A DNA stretch of 8,161 nucleotides from Oscillospiraceae bacterium. GTDB lineage: Bacteria > Bacillota > Clostridia > Oscillospirales > Ruminococcaceae. This document shows positions 1 to 6,626 of the stretch, one piece after another. Where the stretch lies: the NCBI GenBank assembly GCA_016297165.1, contig JAEDHF010000080.1, positions 1 to 8,161 of the forward strand, in the 5' to 3' direction. The notes beneath the pieces are model-generated. The model was not told the origin of the DNA and did no database searches. It worked only from the letters and a program-made list of their open reading frames with translations. A program made the translations under genes and the position numbers. Each line of letters begins with the position of its first letter. Position 1 is the first letter of the stretch.

Positions 1-884
1 GCTCCGATACTGTTGAAGAAAGAGAAGCTGCTCTTGCTAAGATCGAACCCATGCAGCAGGACGACTTCGAAAAGCTTTATGAGGCTCTCGAAGGTAACCC
101 TGTTACAATCCGTTTCCTCGATCCCCCTCTCCACGAATTTGTTCCTACAGAAGAAGCTGACATCGCTGCTCTCGCTAAGGCACAGGGCAAGACTGTTGAA
201 GATATCAAGAATATCATCGCTTCTCTCCACGAATTCAACCCCATGATGGGTCACAGAGGATGCCGTCTTGCAGTAACATACCCCGAAATCGCAAAGATGC
301 AGACAAAGGCTGTTATCAAGGCTGCTATCAACGTTAAGAAGGCTCATCCCGACTGGAACCTCGTTCCCGAAATTATGATTCCTCTCGTAGGCGAAATCAA
401 GGAGTTAAAGTACGTTAAGGACGTTGTTGTTGCTACCGCTGATGAAGTTATCGCTGCTGCAGGCGCTGACCTCAAGTACGAAGTTGGTACAATGATTGAA
501 ATCCCCCGTGCAGCTCTTACTGCCGACGAAATCGCTAAGGAAGCTGAATTCTTCTGCTTCGGTACAAACGACCTTACACAGATGACCTACGGCTTCTCCA
601 GAGATGACGCAGGTAAGTTCCTCAACGCTTACTATGACGCTAAGATCTTCGAAAACGATCCCTTCGCTAAGCTCGACCAGACCGGCGTAGGCAAGCTCAT
701 GGAAATGGCTATCAAGCTCGGTAAGGCTACTCGCCCCGAACTCCACGTTGGTATCTGCGGCGAACACGGCGGCGATCCTACATCCGTAGAATTCTGCCAT
801 AAGCTCGGCTTAACCTACGTTTCCTGCTCACCCTTCAGAGTACCGATCGCAAGACTCGCTGCTGCACAGGCTGCTCTTAGATAA
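1..884 (+). CDS. ppdK: Pyruvate, phosphate dikinase, C-terminal part (5' end outside window)
   Basis: PPDK interconverts pyruvate + ATP + Pi and PEP + AMP + PPi in the cytosol; in anaerobes it usually works in PPi-linked glycolysis. The reading frame is open from position 3 and ends with TAA at 882-884, so 293 residues are visible, about the last third of a roughly 875-residue enzyme. This part is the PEP/pyruvate-binding TIM barrel. Counting from the codon at position 3, visible active-site motifs are TIRFLDPPLHEF (Arg37, equivalent to the family's PEP-binding Arg), GTMIEIPRAAL (Glu166, Mg ligand), FGTNDLTQM (Asn189-Asp190) and GICGEHGGDP (catalytic Cys252, the proton donor). The internal ATG at 51 is not the real start because PPDK homology (TVEERxAALAKI) continues upstream of it. 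Codons are strongly biased (GCT, AAG, CTC, GAA), unlike the downstream genes, which suggests high expression. The family call is certain; only the N-terminal ATP-grasp and phosphohistidine domains are missing, cut by the window edge. Confidence 0.97.
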   Translation, partial: SDTVEEREAALAKIEPMQQDDFEKLYEALEGNPVTIRFLDPPLHEFVPTEEADIAALAKAQGKTVEDIKNIIASLHEFNPMMGHRGCRLAVTYPEIAKMQTKAVIKAAINVKKAHPDWNLVPEIMIPLVGEIKELKYVKDVVVATADEVIAAAGADLKYEVGTMIEIPRAALTADEIAKEAEFFCFGTNDLTQMTYGFSRDDAGKFLNAYYDAKIFENDPFAKLDQTGVGKLMEMAIKLGKATRPELHVGICGEHGGDPTSVEFCHKLGLTYVSCSPFRVPIARLAAAQAALR

Positions 885-1062
885 ACAAGGTGTTCTCGAA
901 AAATCCGGGGATTTGCCCGAAATCGTGCTATCCCGGGAATTCAGAATCAATTTCAAAACCGCAAAGGCTTTTCGTAAATCCGGTGGGAATTATCCTCGCG
1001 CTAAACGGTGGGAGGATATGAACGTCGAAGTGCGGATAAGCTGATGTGAATAATGAAAAATG
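885..1062. other. Intergenic spacer between ppdK and its terminator, with short repeats
   Basis: No convincing gene is present. The stretch holds a 7-bp inverted repeat, TATCCTC (991-997) with GAGGATA (1012-1018), and a direct repeat CGGTGGGA at 981-988 and 1006-1013. A 61-codon frame on the minus strand (928-1113) crosses the terminator and the end of the next gene, has no ribosome binding site, and is probably noise. The spacer reads as a long ppdK 3' UTR of about 180 nt. It could be a decayed intergenic repeat, but one copy cannot show that. Confidence 0.4.
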
Positions 1063-1097
1063 ACCTCCCCGTTCCGAAAGGAATGGGGAGGTTTTTT
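1063..1097 (+). terminator. Rho-independent terminator of ppdK, possibly also serving the convergent regulator gene
   Basis: The arm at 1063-1075 (ACCTCCCCGTTCC) pairs with 1080-1092 (GGAATGGGGAGGT) around a GAAA tetraloop, giving a 13-bp stem followed by T6 (1092-1097). The one non-Watson-Crick position, 1071/1084, is G-U in the plus transcript but A-C in the minus transcript, and the GNRA loop also exists only on the plus strand. The main direction is therefore ppdK. An A-run at 1056-1060 gives a weaker U-tract for transcripts of the response regulator, which ends just beyond at 1101. Confidence 0.9.
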
Positions 1098-1100
1098 CGC

Positions 1101-1724
1101 TTATCTTCCGCATTTCTGATAATAGAATACGGCTAACTGGGTTCTGTCTCTTAGGGATAGCTTTTCAAGCACCGAGCTAATATAATTCCTGACCGTTCCC
1201 TCGCTTAAATAAAGGCGGTTAGCTATTTCCTTATTGGAGAGCCCCTCCGCTACAAGGGTAGTTATCTCCCATTCCTTCGGGCTTATACCCTCGGCTTCGT
1301 AGCTGAAGCCGTTCTTATGCTGCATAAGCTCGGGCAGCTTACTTATAATTTCGCCGCCGAAAACGCTCTGTCCCCGTTCTACGGCAAGAAGAGCCGCCTC
1401 GATACTTTCGAAATCCTGCTTTAAAATATAGCCCTTTGCGCCTATATCGAGGGCTTTAAGTATGTATTCGTCGTCGGAAAAGGTGGTTAAGAAAAGAATT
1501 TTTGCGGCTTTATCCTCCGAGAGTATTTTTTCCGCAGCTTCAAGCCCCGTCATATTTTCCATTCTTATATCCATAAGGAGAATGTCGGGCTTATGCTGCT
1601 TATAAAGAGCAACAGCCTGTTCGCCGCTATTTCCGAGGGCGCATATTTCCAGACCCTTAGTCTCCAGTATCGTTTTAAGGGAAAGAGCCACAAGGCTATC
1701 GTCGTCAACAATAAGTATTTTCAA
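1101..1724 (-). CDS. NarL/LuxR-family response regulator
   Basis: A 207-residue cytoplasmic DNA-binding regulator of normal family length. The receiver domain (about 1-120) has the acidic cluster Asp7-Asp8-Asp9, phosphoacceptor Asp52 (LLMDIRM), Thr80 (FLTTF) and Lys102 (YILKQ). The LuxR-type helix-turn-helix (about 147-203) contains ISPKEWEITTLVAEGLSNKEIANRL and LSEGTVRNYISSVLEKL. The start is TTG (1724-1722), preceded by a good AAGGAGGG ribosome binding site inside the end of the kinase gene (complement of 1731-1739). The TTG overlaps the kinase TGA stop as TTGA, so the two are translationally coupled. It lies next to a HisKA_3 kinase and is divergent from an ABC-2 exporter, so the likely target is the exporter promoter, as for LnrK-type regulators. 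The family call is firm; the target is inferred. Confidence 0.95.
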   Translation of the reverse strand: MKILIVDDDSLVALSLKTILETKGLEICALGNSGEQAVALYKQHKPDILLMDIRMENMTGLEAAEKILSEDKAAKILFLTTFSDDEYILKALDIGAKGYILKQDFESIEAALLAVERGQSVFGGEIISKLPELMQHKNGFSYEAEGISPKEWEITTLVAEGLSNKEIANRLYLSEGTVRNYISSVLEKLSLRDRTQLAVFYYQKCGR

Positions 1725-2758
1725 GAAAGACCCTCCTTTTTAATGGAAATAAATATCTTAAAGCCGTTATCGGTATCCGTTCTCATAATTCCGCCCAGGG
1801 CTTCCGTTCTGTCACGCATATTTGAAAGTCCCATACCGGGGCTGTCCGACTTTTTAACGGTTCCGTTATCGGAAATACAAAGCTGATAAAGGGCAGGGTG
1901 TTCCCTTATAACGATAGAAACCTCGGTGGCGTTGCTGTGTTTTACTATATTTGAAACCGCCTCCTTAACCGAGGTAATAAAGCAAAGCTTTACGGCGGCA
2001 GGAATATTATCGGAAAAGTCTGTTTCAAGGTGGAGACGGTAGCTTTTTCTCATTTCCGAAACCGCTTCCTCTACCGATTGCTTAAGGTCGATAGAATCGT
2101 CTCTTAGTCCGTGTACGCTTTCTCTTATGCTGTTCATAGCGCTGTTAAGGGTGGTCTTAACGCTTTCTGCGGCAGTGTACTGCGCCGCCTGTTTTTCTTT
2201 ATCCGTTATGGCGAGTAAGGCTCCCGTCTGGAGGAGAGAGCGGGAAAGAAGATGACCTACGTTATCGTGAATTTCCCTTGCGATACGGTTACGCTCCTTA
2301 AGGGTAGCGAGATATACCTCGTAATCCTGTTTTTCGAGGAGAGATTTATTCTTGTTCTTAAGAGAAATAAAAAGCTCTGCGTCTGCGTCCCTTGTTTTAA
2401 GGAGCTCGCTTTCCCTTCGGATAAGCTGTCCCGTTCGTAAGCCGAGAAGGGCGGAAAGAAGGGTAAGCGCCGCCACAGTAACAGCGCTTTCTGTATGAAT
2501 ACTTCCGGTAAGGCAGGTATAAGCGGCGGCTAAAACGCATACAGCAGCTGATATGTAACGCCTGCTTTTAAATGTACCGTAAATTACGAGGGGTACGCCG
2601 AAGATTAGGGAAGGGGAGAAAAGAGTGGATACTGCATAAATAATTTCGGGAATATAGCCCTTCTTATCGGTAAGGGCATACTGGAGACAGACCGCCGTAA
2701 GAGCGGCAAGCACCGAGCCTACTATATTCGCCGCCGTACCCTCAAAAGGTATAAGCAA
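1721..2758 (-). CDS. Membrane sensor histidine kinase, HisKA_3/NarX-LiaS type
   Basis: Partner of the overlapping response regulator. Numbering from the TTG at 2758, residues 1-110 are hydrophobic, with about four membrane segments (near 9-29, 36-60, 67-84 and 90-107) and almost no extracytoplasmic loop, as in intramembrane-sensing kinases for cell-envelope stress. A coiled-coil stretch (about 112-155) leads to the dimerisation/phosphoacceptor motif ERNRIAREIHDNVGH with His164. The HATPase domain has N-box Asn270 (EAVSNIVKHSNA), G1 DNG (297-299) and a short G2 GMG (308-310). The start is uncertain. The TTG at 2758 has no ribosome binding site, and the frame stays open upstream. A CTG at 2801-2803 with AGGGGGG 6 nt before it would add 15 residues (LKAVSDAAIIFISSL), completing a first membrane helix and giving 360 residues. 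The signal is unknown; by analogy with LnrJ it may be a membrane-active compound. Confidence 0.92.
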   Translation of the reverse strand: MLIPFEGTAANIVGSVLAALTAVCLQYALTDKKGYIPEIIYAVSTLFSPSLIFGVPLVIYGTFKSRRYISAAVCVLAAAYTCLTGSIHTESAVTVAALTLLSALLGLRTGQLIRRESELLKTRDADAELFISLKNKNKSLLEKQDYEVYLATLKERNRIAREIHDNVGHLLSRSLLQTGALLAITDKEKQAAQYTAAESVKTTLNSAMNSIRESVHGLRDDSIDLKQSVEEAVSEMRKSYRLHLETDFSDNIPAAVKLCFITSVKEAVSNIVKHSNATEVSIVIREHPALYQLCISDNGTVKKSDSPGMGLSNMRDRTEALGGIMRTDTDNGFKIFISIKKEGLS

Positions 2759-2832
2759 AAGCGAGGAAATAAAAATTATGGCGGCGTCAGATACTGCTTT
2801 CAGAATAATCCCCCCTATAGTATGATGACTTT

Positions 2833-2867
2833 ATTTTATCACATTCCGGAGAAAAAAGCTATAGCTT
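2833..2867 (-). promoter_or_regulatory. Candidate promoter and palindrome for the kinase-regulator operon
   Basis: On the minus strand, TGTGATAAAAT gives a -10 like TAAAAT (2833-2838). The position expected for a -35 with a 17-bp spacer (2856-2861, TAGCTT) is poor. It is covered by the perfect 12-bp palindrome AAGCTATAGCTT (2856-2867), which could be an operator or activator site. A transcript starting near 2826 would have a leader of about 20 nt before the proposed CTG start. Confidence 0.4.
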
Positions 2868-2889
2868 AGTGCATCGGTTTTCAAAAAAG

Positions 2890-2923
2890 TGACAAATGTC
2901 ATATAAAAAACTGACTGCATTCA
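2890..2923. promoter_or_regulatory. Candidate response-regulator binding sites upstream of the exporter operon
   Basis: Site 1 at 2890-2901 (TGACAAATGTCA) has 5-bp inverted arms TGACA/TGTCA, the kind of short dyad that NarL-family regulators bind. Site 2 at 2912-2923 (TGACTGCATTCA) keeps TGAC and TCA, matching site 1 at 7 of 12 positions. The sites are 22 bp apart, about two helical turns, and site 2 ends 1 bp before the -35 box, a position suited to an activator. The sequence match is visible; binding is inferred. Confidence 0.45.
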
Positions 2924-2924
2924 C

Positions 2925-2953
2925 TTACAAAAGGAGCTTATGGGTGATATAAT
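2925..2953 (+). promoter_or_regulatory. Sigma-A promoter of the ABC exporter operon
   Basis: TTACAA (2925-2930), a 17-bp spacer, then a perfect TATAAT (2948-2953). The expected start of transcription near 2960 leaves a leader of about 26 nt with the ribosome binding site AAAGGAG (2971-2977), 8 nt before the ATG at 2986. The -35 has two mismatches to TTGACA, leaving room for activation. Confidence 0.85.
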
Positions 2954-2985
2954 AAGACTGTAATTAAAGGAAAGGAGATTTCGCT

Positions 2986-3930
2986 ATGGCTTGCGCTGTA
3001 AAAATTGAAAATCTTGTTAAACGCTATAAGGAGCTTATCGCTTTAGACCATTTCGGTCTTGAAATTAACGAGGGAGAGGTTTTCGGACTTTTAGGCCCTA
3101 ACGGTTCGGGAAAAACTACTACCATAAACTGCCTTTTATCCCTCCTCGAATACGATAAGGGTAAAATCGAAATATTCGGTAAGGAAATGAAGCCCGACAG
3201 CTACGATATAAAGCAGAATATCGGCGTTATTATGCAGAATGTAGCGGTATTCGACCAGCTTACCGTAAGAGAGAATATCGACTTCTTCTGTGGACTTTAT
3301 ATAAAAGATAAGGCGCTTCGTAAAAAGTATGTTGACGAAGCTATTGAGTTCGTAGGTCTTGAGGACTTTACGAAATTCTATCCGAGAAAGCTTTCCGGCG
3401 GTCTTTTAAGAAGACTTAATATCGCCTGCGGTATTGCCCATAAGCCGAAGCTCATTATTCTTGACGAGCCTACCGTTGCCGTTGACCCACAGAGCAGAAA
3501 CAAGATACTCGAGGGTATCCGGAAGCTCAATAAGGACGGAGCAACCATTATCTATACCTCCCATTATATGGAGGAGGTTGAGCAGATTTGCACACGGATA
3601 CTCATTATGGATAAGGGAAAGAGCCTCGCTGTAGGTACCAACGAGGAGCTTAAGAAAATGATTAAGAATACCGAAACTATCGAAATTGAGGCAGCAGACG
3701 CAAGCACCGGGAACCTCGAGGCTCTCGGAAGGCTGCCCCATGTTTACGATGTTTCTTATGACGGGGTTAAAATTCGTGTTAGATGCAGCGGCGGAAAACA
3801 TAACCTTATCCGTGTTCTCGACTATCTCCAGTCCGAAGAGGTAGTATTCGGCAGAGTTTACTCCGAGCTTCCTACTCTTAACGACGTATTCCTTGAAATA
3901 ACAGGTAAGAATCTCCGTGATAACGCCTGA
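2986..3930 (+). CDS. ABC exporter ATP-binding subunit (DrrA/LnrL-like)
   Basis: A 314-residue cytoplasmic ATPase that powers the two permeases encoded next. Walker A is GPNGSGKTT (37-45), the Q-loop is Gln84 (VIMQN), and the signature is LSGGLLRR (136-143), with LL where relatives usually have MK or QK. Walker B is LIILDEP (156-162, catalytic Glu161), the D-loop is AVD (165-167) and the H-loop is His193 (YTSHYMEE). After about residue 215 comes the extra C-terminal domain typical of DrrA-type drug-export ATPases, ending with LNDVFLEITGKNLRD. The ATG start has AAAGGAG 8 nt upstream. The three genes are separated by only 17 and 16 nt and form an operon divergent from a two-component system. Linearmycin/antibiotic-type efflux is inferred from this context; lipid export or Na+ export (NatA-type) are alternatives. 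Confidence 0.95.
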   Translation: MACAVKIENLVKRYKELIALDHFGLEINEGEVFGLLGPNGSGKTTTINCLLSLLEYDKGKIEIFGKEMKPDSYDIKQNIGVIMQNVAVFDQLTVRENIDFFCGLYIKDKALRKKYVDEAIEFVGLEDFTKFYPRKLSGGLLRRLNIACGIAHKPKLIILDEPTVAVDPQSRNKILEGIRKLNKDGATIIYTSHYMEEVEQICTRILIMDKGKSLAVGTNEELKKMIKNTETIEIEAADASTGNLEALGRLPHVYDVSYDGVKIRVRCSGGKHNLIRVLDYLQSEEVVFGRVYSELPTLNDVFLEITGKNLRDNA

Positions 3931-3947
3931 AAGAAAGGATTGTAAAT

Positions 3948-5090
3948 ATGTTTTTACACAGCTTTAAATACTCCTTCAAGGATTTTATAAGAAACAGGAT
4001 TCTCCTCTTCTGGATAATTATGTTCCCCATGATTTTAGGCGTTATGTTTAATTTCGCCTTTTCGGGAATTTACGATTCAAGCACGAAATTCAGCGAAATT
4101 CCTGCCGCTGTAGTTTCCGAGGGAGATTTCAGCATACTTAAAAGCCTCCTTAAGGAAATGGATAAAAACGAGGACACGAGGCTTTTCAAAATCACCTATA
4201 CCGACGAGGAAACTGCCCTTAAAATGCTTGAAGACGGCGAGATTGACGGAATAATATACGACGATATCTTCGAGCCCTCCTTAAGCGTACGGGGAGAAAG
4301 CGGAATAACCGTAAGTATTATAAAGTCCTTTCTTGACAGGTATAAATCTGCGGCGGCGGTAATCGGCGAAACCGCTATGAAAAATCCCAAAAAGATTCCC
4401 GATATACTTGAAGCAATGTCCTCGGAGACAGGGGAATGTCTTACCCTTAAGAATTACACCGACGCAAATATGAATCCTTACGTTACATATTTCTACAACC
4501 TTCTTGGTATGGCTTGTATGTATGTTTCAATGGTTGGTATGTACACCGTTATCCGTAATCAGGCTAACCTTTCGCCACAGGGCATGAGGATAAACGCCGC
4601 TCCCGGAGGAAAGTTCTCCATGATTTTAGGCTCCCTCGCAGCAGGACAGCTTATCTTCTTCGTTGGTATAGTTTTTGCGGCGGCGTTCCTACGGTTTGTG
4701 CTGGGAATTGACTTCGGAATAAGCTTCGGCTGGGTAGCTTTGATTTGCTTCTTCGGCGCAGCCGTAGGACTTACAATGGGCTTTTTCGTGGGCTCTATCG
4801 GAAGAATGAACGAAAATGCAAAAAGAGGACTGCTGCTCGGCGCTTCTATGCTGTTCTCCTTTTTGAGCGGTCTTATGGTGGGGGATATGCCTATGCTTAT
4901 CGAGGAAAGCTTCCCCTTACTCAACAGAATCAACCCCGTAAGGCTTATCTGCGACAGCTTCTACGTTATGAGCAGCTACGGCTTCAACGACAGAATGGCA
5001 TACAATTTTATTGCTCTTGCGGTATGGGTAGTATTCTTTGTTGCAGGCGGAATCCTTATGAGCCGCCGCAGAAAATACAAGAGTCTTTAA
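3948..5090 (+). CDS. ABC-2 type permease, first subunit (LnrM/YhgE-like fold)
   Basis: A 380-residue integral membrane protein. It has an N-terminal helix (about 18-39), then an extracytoplasmic domain of about 140 residues (40-178). Five more helices follow near 179-201, 225-250, 259-284, 292-312 and 352-371, and the end is a positively charged RRRKYK tail. The segment LNRINPVRLICDSFYVMSSYG (about 325-345) matches the conserved region before the last helix in ABC2_membrane_3 permeases. The ribosome binding site AAAGGA lies 10 nt before ATG 3948, and the gene starts 17 nt after the ATPase stop. It presumably pairs with the next gene as a heterodimeric pore. The substrate is not readable from the sequence. 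Confidence 0.9.
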   Translation: MFLHSFKYSFKDFIRNRILLFWIIMFPMILGVMFNFAFSGIYDSSTKFSEIPAAVVSEGDFSILKSLLKEMDKNEDTRLFKITYTDEETALKMLEDGEIDGIIYDDIFEPSLSVRGESGITVSIIKSFLDRYKSAAAVIGETAMKNPKKIPDILEAMSSETGECLTLKNYTDANMNPYVTYFYNLLGMACMYVSMVGMYTVIRNQANLSPQGMRINAAPGGKFSMILGSLAAGQLIFFVGIVFAAAFLRFVLGIDFGISFGWVALICFFGAAVGLTMGFFVGSIGRMNENAKRGLLLGASMLFSFLSGLMVGDMPMLIEESFPLLNRINPVRLICDSFYVMSSYGFNDRMAYNFIALAVWVVFFVAGGILMSRRRKYKSL

Positions 5091-5106
5091 GAAGGGAGAG
5101 ATTAAA

Positions 5107-6270
5107 ATGCATATATTCAACGCTTTTTTCAAGGTTACGAAAAAATCCGCAAGCTGGCTTCTCATATATGCGGGAGTCTATGTGGTACTTTGCGTCCTTA
5201 TAAGCTCTCTCGTTAAGGACCCCGACGTGGGCTACTCGGACACAAAGCTTAACGTAGTAGTATTCGACGACGATAATACCGAGGAGAGCAGAGCCCTTAC
5301 GGCATTTATCGGCAGCCGTCATAATATTGTTGACCCCGGAACGAGGGATCCGGAAGTATTACAGGATAAGCTCTATTATCAGGTTATATACTATGTCCTT
5401 ACTATCAACAAGGGTTACGGAGAGGGGCTTTTAAACGGCGAAACAGAGGGCCTGCTGACCTATGCTGTTGACCCGAAGAGCTACTACGCCGAATACCTTA
5501 ATATGCAGCTAAGGCAGTACGTTTCCACCGCTTCCCTTTATATAAAAAGCGGTATGAGCGGAAGCGAAGCCTGTGAAGCTACTGCAGAAAACCTTACCAA
5601 GGAAACTAAGGTTACCGTTCCCGACTTCGGAAAAGGAGAAGAAAGGGGACTGCCCCAGAAATTCTATCTTTTCAGCCTTTATATGGCTTATACAATTCCT
5701 GCTATTATGATATGCGTTCTTTCGAGAATTATCATATCCTTCAAGAAAAAGGATATCGCCGCAAGAATAGGCTGCTCACCCGTTTCGGGGGTTAAGCGGA
5801 ATTTACAGATTATACTTGCTTCGGTTATTTTCTGTATAGCCCTTTGGCTCCTTATGACGATTATGTCCTTTGTACTCAGCGGATTTCCGCCTATCGGAGA
5901 AAGGGAGCTTCTTACGATGCTTAACGTCTTTGTATTCACCCTTGTCTCCGCTTCAATAAGCGTATTCGCAAGCACACTCTGCAACGACGGCTCGGAGGTT
6001 ATCGATATCCTCGGAAACGTACTTACTCTAGGAATGGCGTTCCTCGGCGGCGTTTTCGTACAGCAGAGCCTTCTTTCCGAAACTGTACTTTCCGTTGCGA
6101 AATTCCTGCCCACCTACTGGTATGTAAAGGCGATAAACACAATCGGCGAAATAAGCGGCGAGATATTCAGCAATACCGAAATATTCACCTGTATAGGTAT
6201 TGAAGCCCTCTTTGCGGTAGCTCTTTTTGCAGCAAGCATAGCGGCAGCCAAGATAAAGAAAAGCAGATAA
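5107..6270 (+). CDS. ABC-2 type permease, second subunit (LnrN-like)
   Basis: A 387-residue integral membrane protein with the same layout as its upstream neighbour: an N-terminal helix (about 17-36), an extracytoplasmic domain (37-185), then helices near 186-208, 233-257, 268-290, 301-320 and 355-381. The motif FLGGVFVQQSLLSETVLSVAK then FLPTYWYVKAIN (about 312-344) is the typical ABC2_membrane_3 / LnrN-type signature. ATG 5107 is preceded by AAGGGAGAG. It is the last gene of the operon. Its 3' UTR carries a MITE-like element before the probable terminator. The two permeases are diverged paralogues, which argues for a heterodimer rather than a redundant copy. Confidence 0.9.
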   Translation: MHIFNAFFKVTKKSASWLLIYAGVYVVLCVLISSLVKDPDVGYSDTKLNVVVFDDDNTEESRALTAFIGSRHNIVDPGTRDPEVLQDKLYYQVIYYVLTINKGYGEGLLNGETEGLLTYAVDPKSYYAEYLNMQLRQYVSTASLYIKSGMSGSEACEATAENLTKETKVTVPDFGKGEERGLPQKFYLFSLYMAYTIPAIMICVLSRIIISFKKKDIAARIGCSPVSGVKRNLQIILASVIFCIALWLLMTIMSFVLSGFPPIGERELLTMLNVFVFTLVSASISVFASTLCNDGSEVIDILGNVLTLGMAFLGGVFVQQSLLSETVLSVAKFLPTYWYVKAINTIGEISGEIFSNTEIFTCIGIEALFAVALFAASIAAAKIKKSR

Positions 6271-6288
6271 AGCTAATGGGAGATTATA

Positions 6289-6468
6289 TATAGGCAATAC
6301 CGCACAAAGATTGCGTGCGGATTGCGAAGTCAGATTTTTCGTCAGATTGTATAAATTGAGTGCAGGCTGGCTGACGCCAGTCAAGCGAAATTTGTGCAAG
6401 ATGACGGAAAAGATGCAAGCAAGGCGTGCGTAAAGCCGTAAGGCGGTCTTTGTGCGGTGTTGCCTATA
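6289..6468 (+). mobile_element. MITE-like inverted-repeat element in the exporter 3' UTR
   Basis: A 180-bp segment bounded by terminal inverted repeats GGCAAYACCGCACAAAGA (left 6293-6310, right 6447-6464, one T/C difference). Both ends are flanked by TATA (6289-6292 and 6465-6468), consistent with a TA or TATA target duplication as made by Tc1/IS630-type transposases. There is no open frame for a transposase. Internal arms also pair: 6312-6319 with 6425-6432, 6335-6344 with 6402-6411, 6347-6357 with 6389-6399, and the apex 6365-6371 with 676-82 of the same kilobase (6376-6382) around a TGAC loop. The whole element folds into one long hairpin. It sits 18 bp after the last permease gene and just before the operon terminator. 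Mobility is inferred from structure; no second copy is visible here. Confidence 0.75.
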
Positions 6469-6471
6469 ATA

Positions 6472-6502
6472 AAAGAGCGTTGCCTTTTCGGTAACGCTCT
6501 TT
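6472..6502 (+). terminator. Probable terminator of the ABC exporter operon
   Basis: AAAGAGCGTTGCC (6472-6484) pairs with GGTAACGCTCTTT (6490-6502) around TTTTC, a 13-bp stem with one G-U pair (6482/6492) on the plus strand. The U-tract is short because the T residues partly belong to the stem (CTCTTTCTGTATT), so efficiency may be moderate. On the minus strand the stem is followed by TTTTATTAT, so it may also stop read-through from the tmRNA side. Confidence 0.75.
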
Positions 6503-6513
6503 CTGTATTCATC

Positions 6514-6615
6514 AACCCTCGGGGTTCGCCTCCTCCTCCGTCTTCAAGCCAAAAATATAACCCTCCAATCAGAGTGATTGAAGGGTTAATTTTTGGTGGA
6601 GCCGGGGGGAGTCGA
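6514..6615 (-). repeat. Direct repeat copy 1: orphan tmRNA 3' end plus terminator
   Basis: This 102-bp unit repeats 6627-6728 at a fixed offset of 113 bp. The outer 44 bp differ at one base (6528/6641) and the inner 27 bp (6589-6615) are identical. The 31-bp hairpin core (6558-6588) differs at 16 positions. Read on the minus strand it begins inside the T-loop of a tmRNA (TCGACTCCCCCCGGCTCCA plus CCA) with no tmRNA body upstream: it diverges from ssrA at 6616. It looks like a duplicated attachment site or the remnant of an integration at the ssrA 3' end. Confidence 0.85.
6549..6596 (-). terminator. Second (downstream) terminator hairpin of the tmRNA repeat
   Basis: Outer arms CCAAAAAT / ATTTTTGG surround AACCCT/AGGGTT (6559-6564 with 6582-6587) and CAATCA/TGATTG (6566-6571 with 6575-6580), loop GAG. 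The single irregular pair 6565/6581 is C-A on the plus strand but G-U on the minus strand, so the natural direction is minus, as a backup terminator behind ssrA. Confidence 0.75.
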
Positions 6616-6626
6616 CGGCAGAGCCT

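Noticed and set aside
405..800. 131-codon minus-strand frame inside ppdK
   Set aside because: Shadow of a strongly codon-biased, clearly recognised PPDK coding region.
928..1113. 61-codon minus-strand frame
   Set aside because: It overlaps the regulator stop and passes through the ppdK terminator, with no ribosome binding site and no recognisable domain.
3406..3801. Minus-strand frame inside the ATPase gene
   Set aside because: Antisense shadow; the plus frame has every ABC ATPase motif.
4559..4933. Minus-strand frame inside the first permease gene
   Set aside because: Low-complexity Pro/Ser/Lys translation typical of antisense to a membrane protein.
6514..6549. Coding-like tail on the minus strand (LKTEEEANPEG then stop; the other copy reads LKTEEEVNPEG then stop)
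   Set aside because: Both copies read in frame to a stop, but each frame begins inside a terminator hairpin, has no start codon with a ribosome binding site, and is too short to support.
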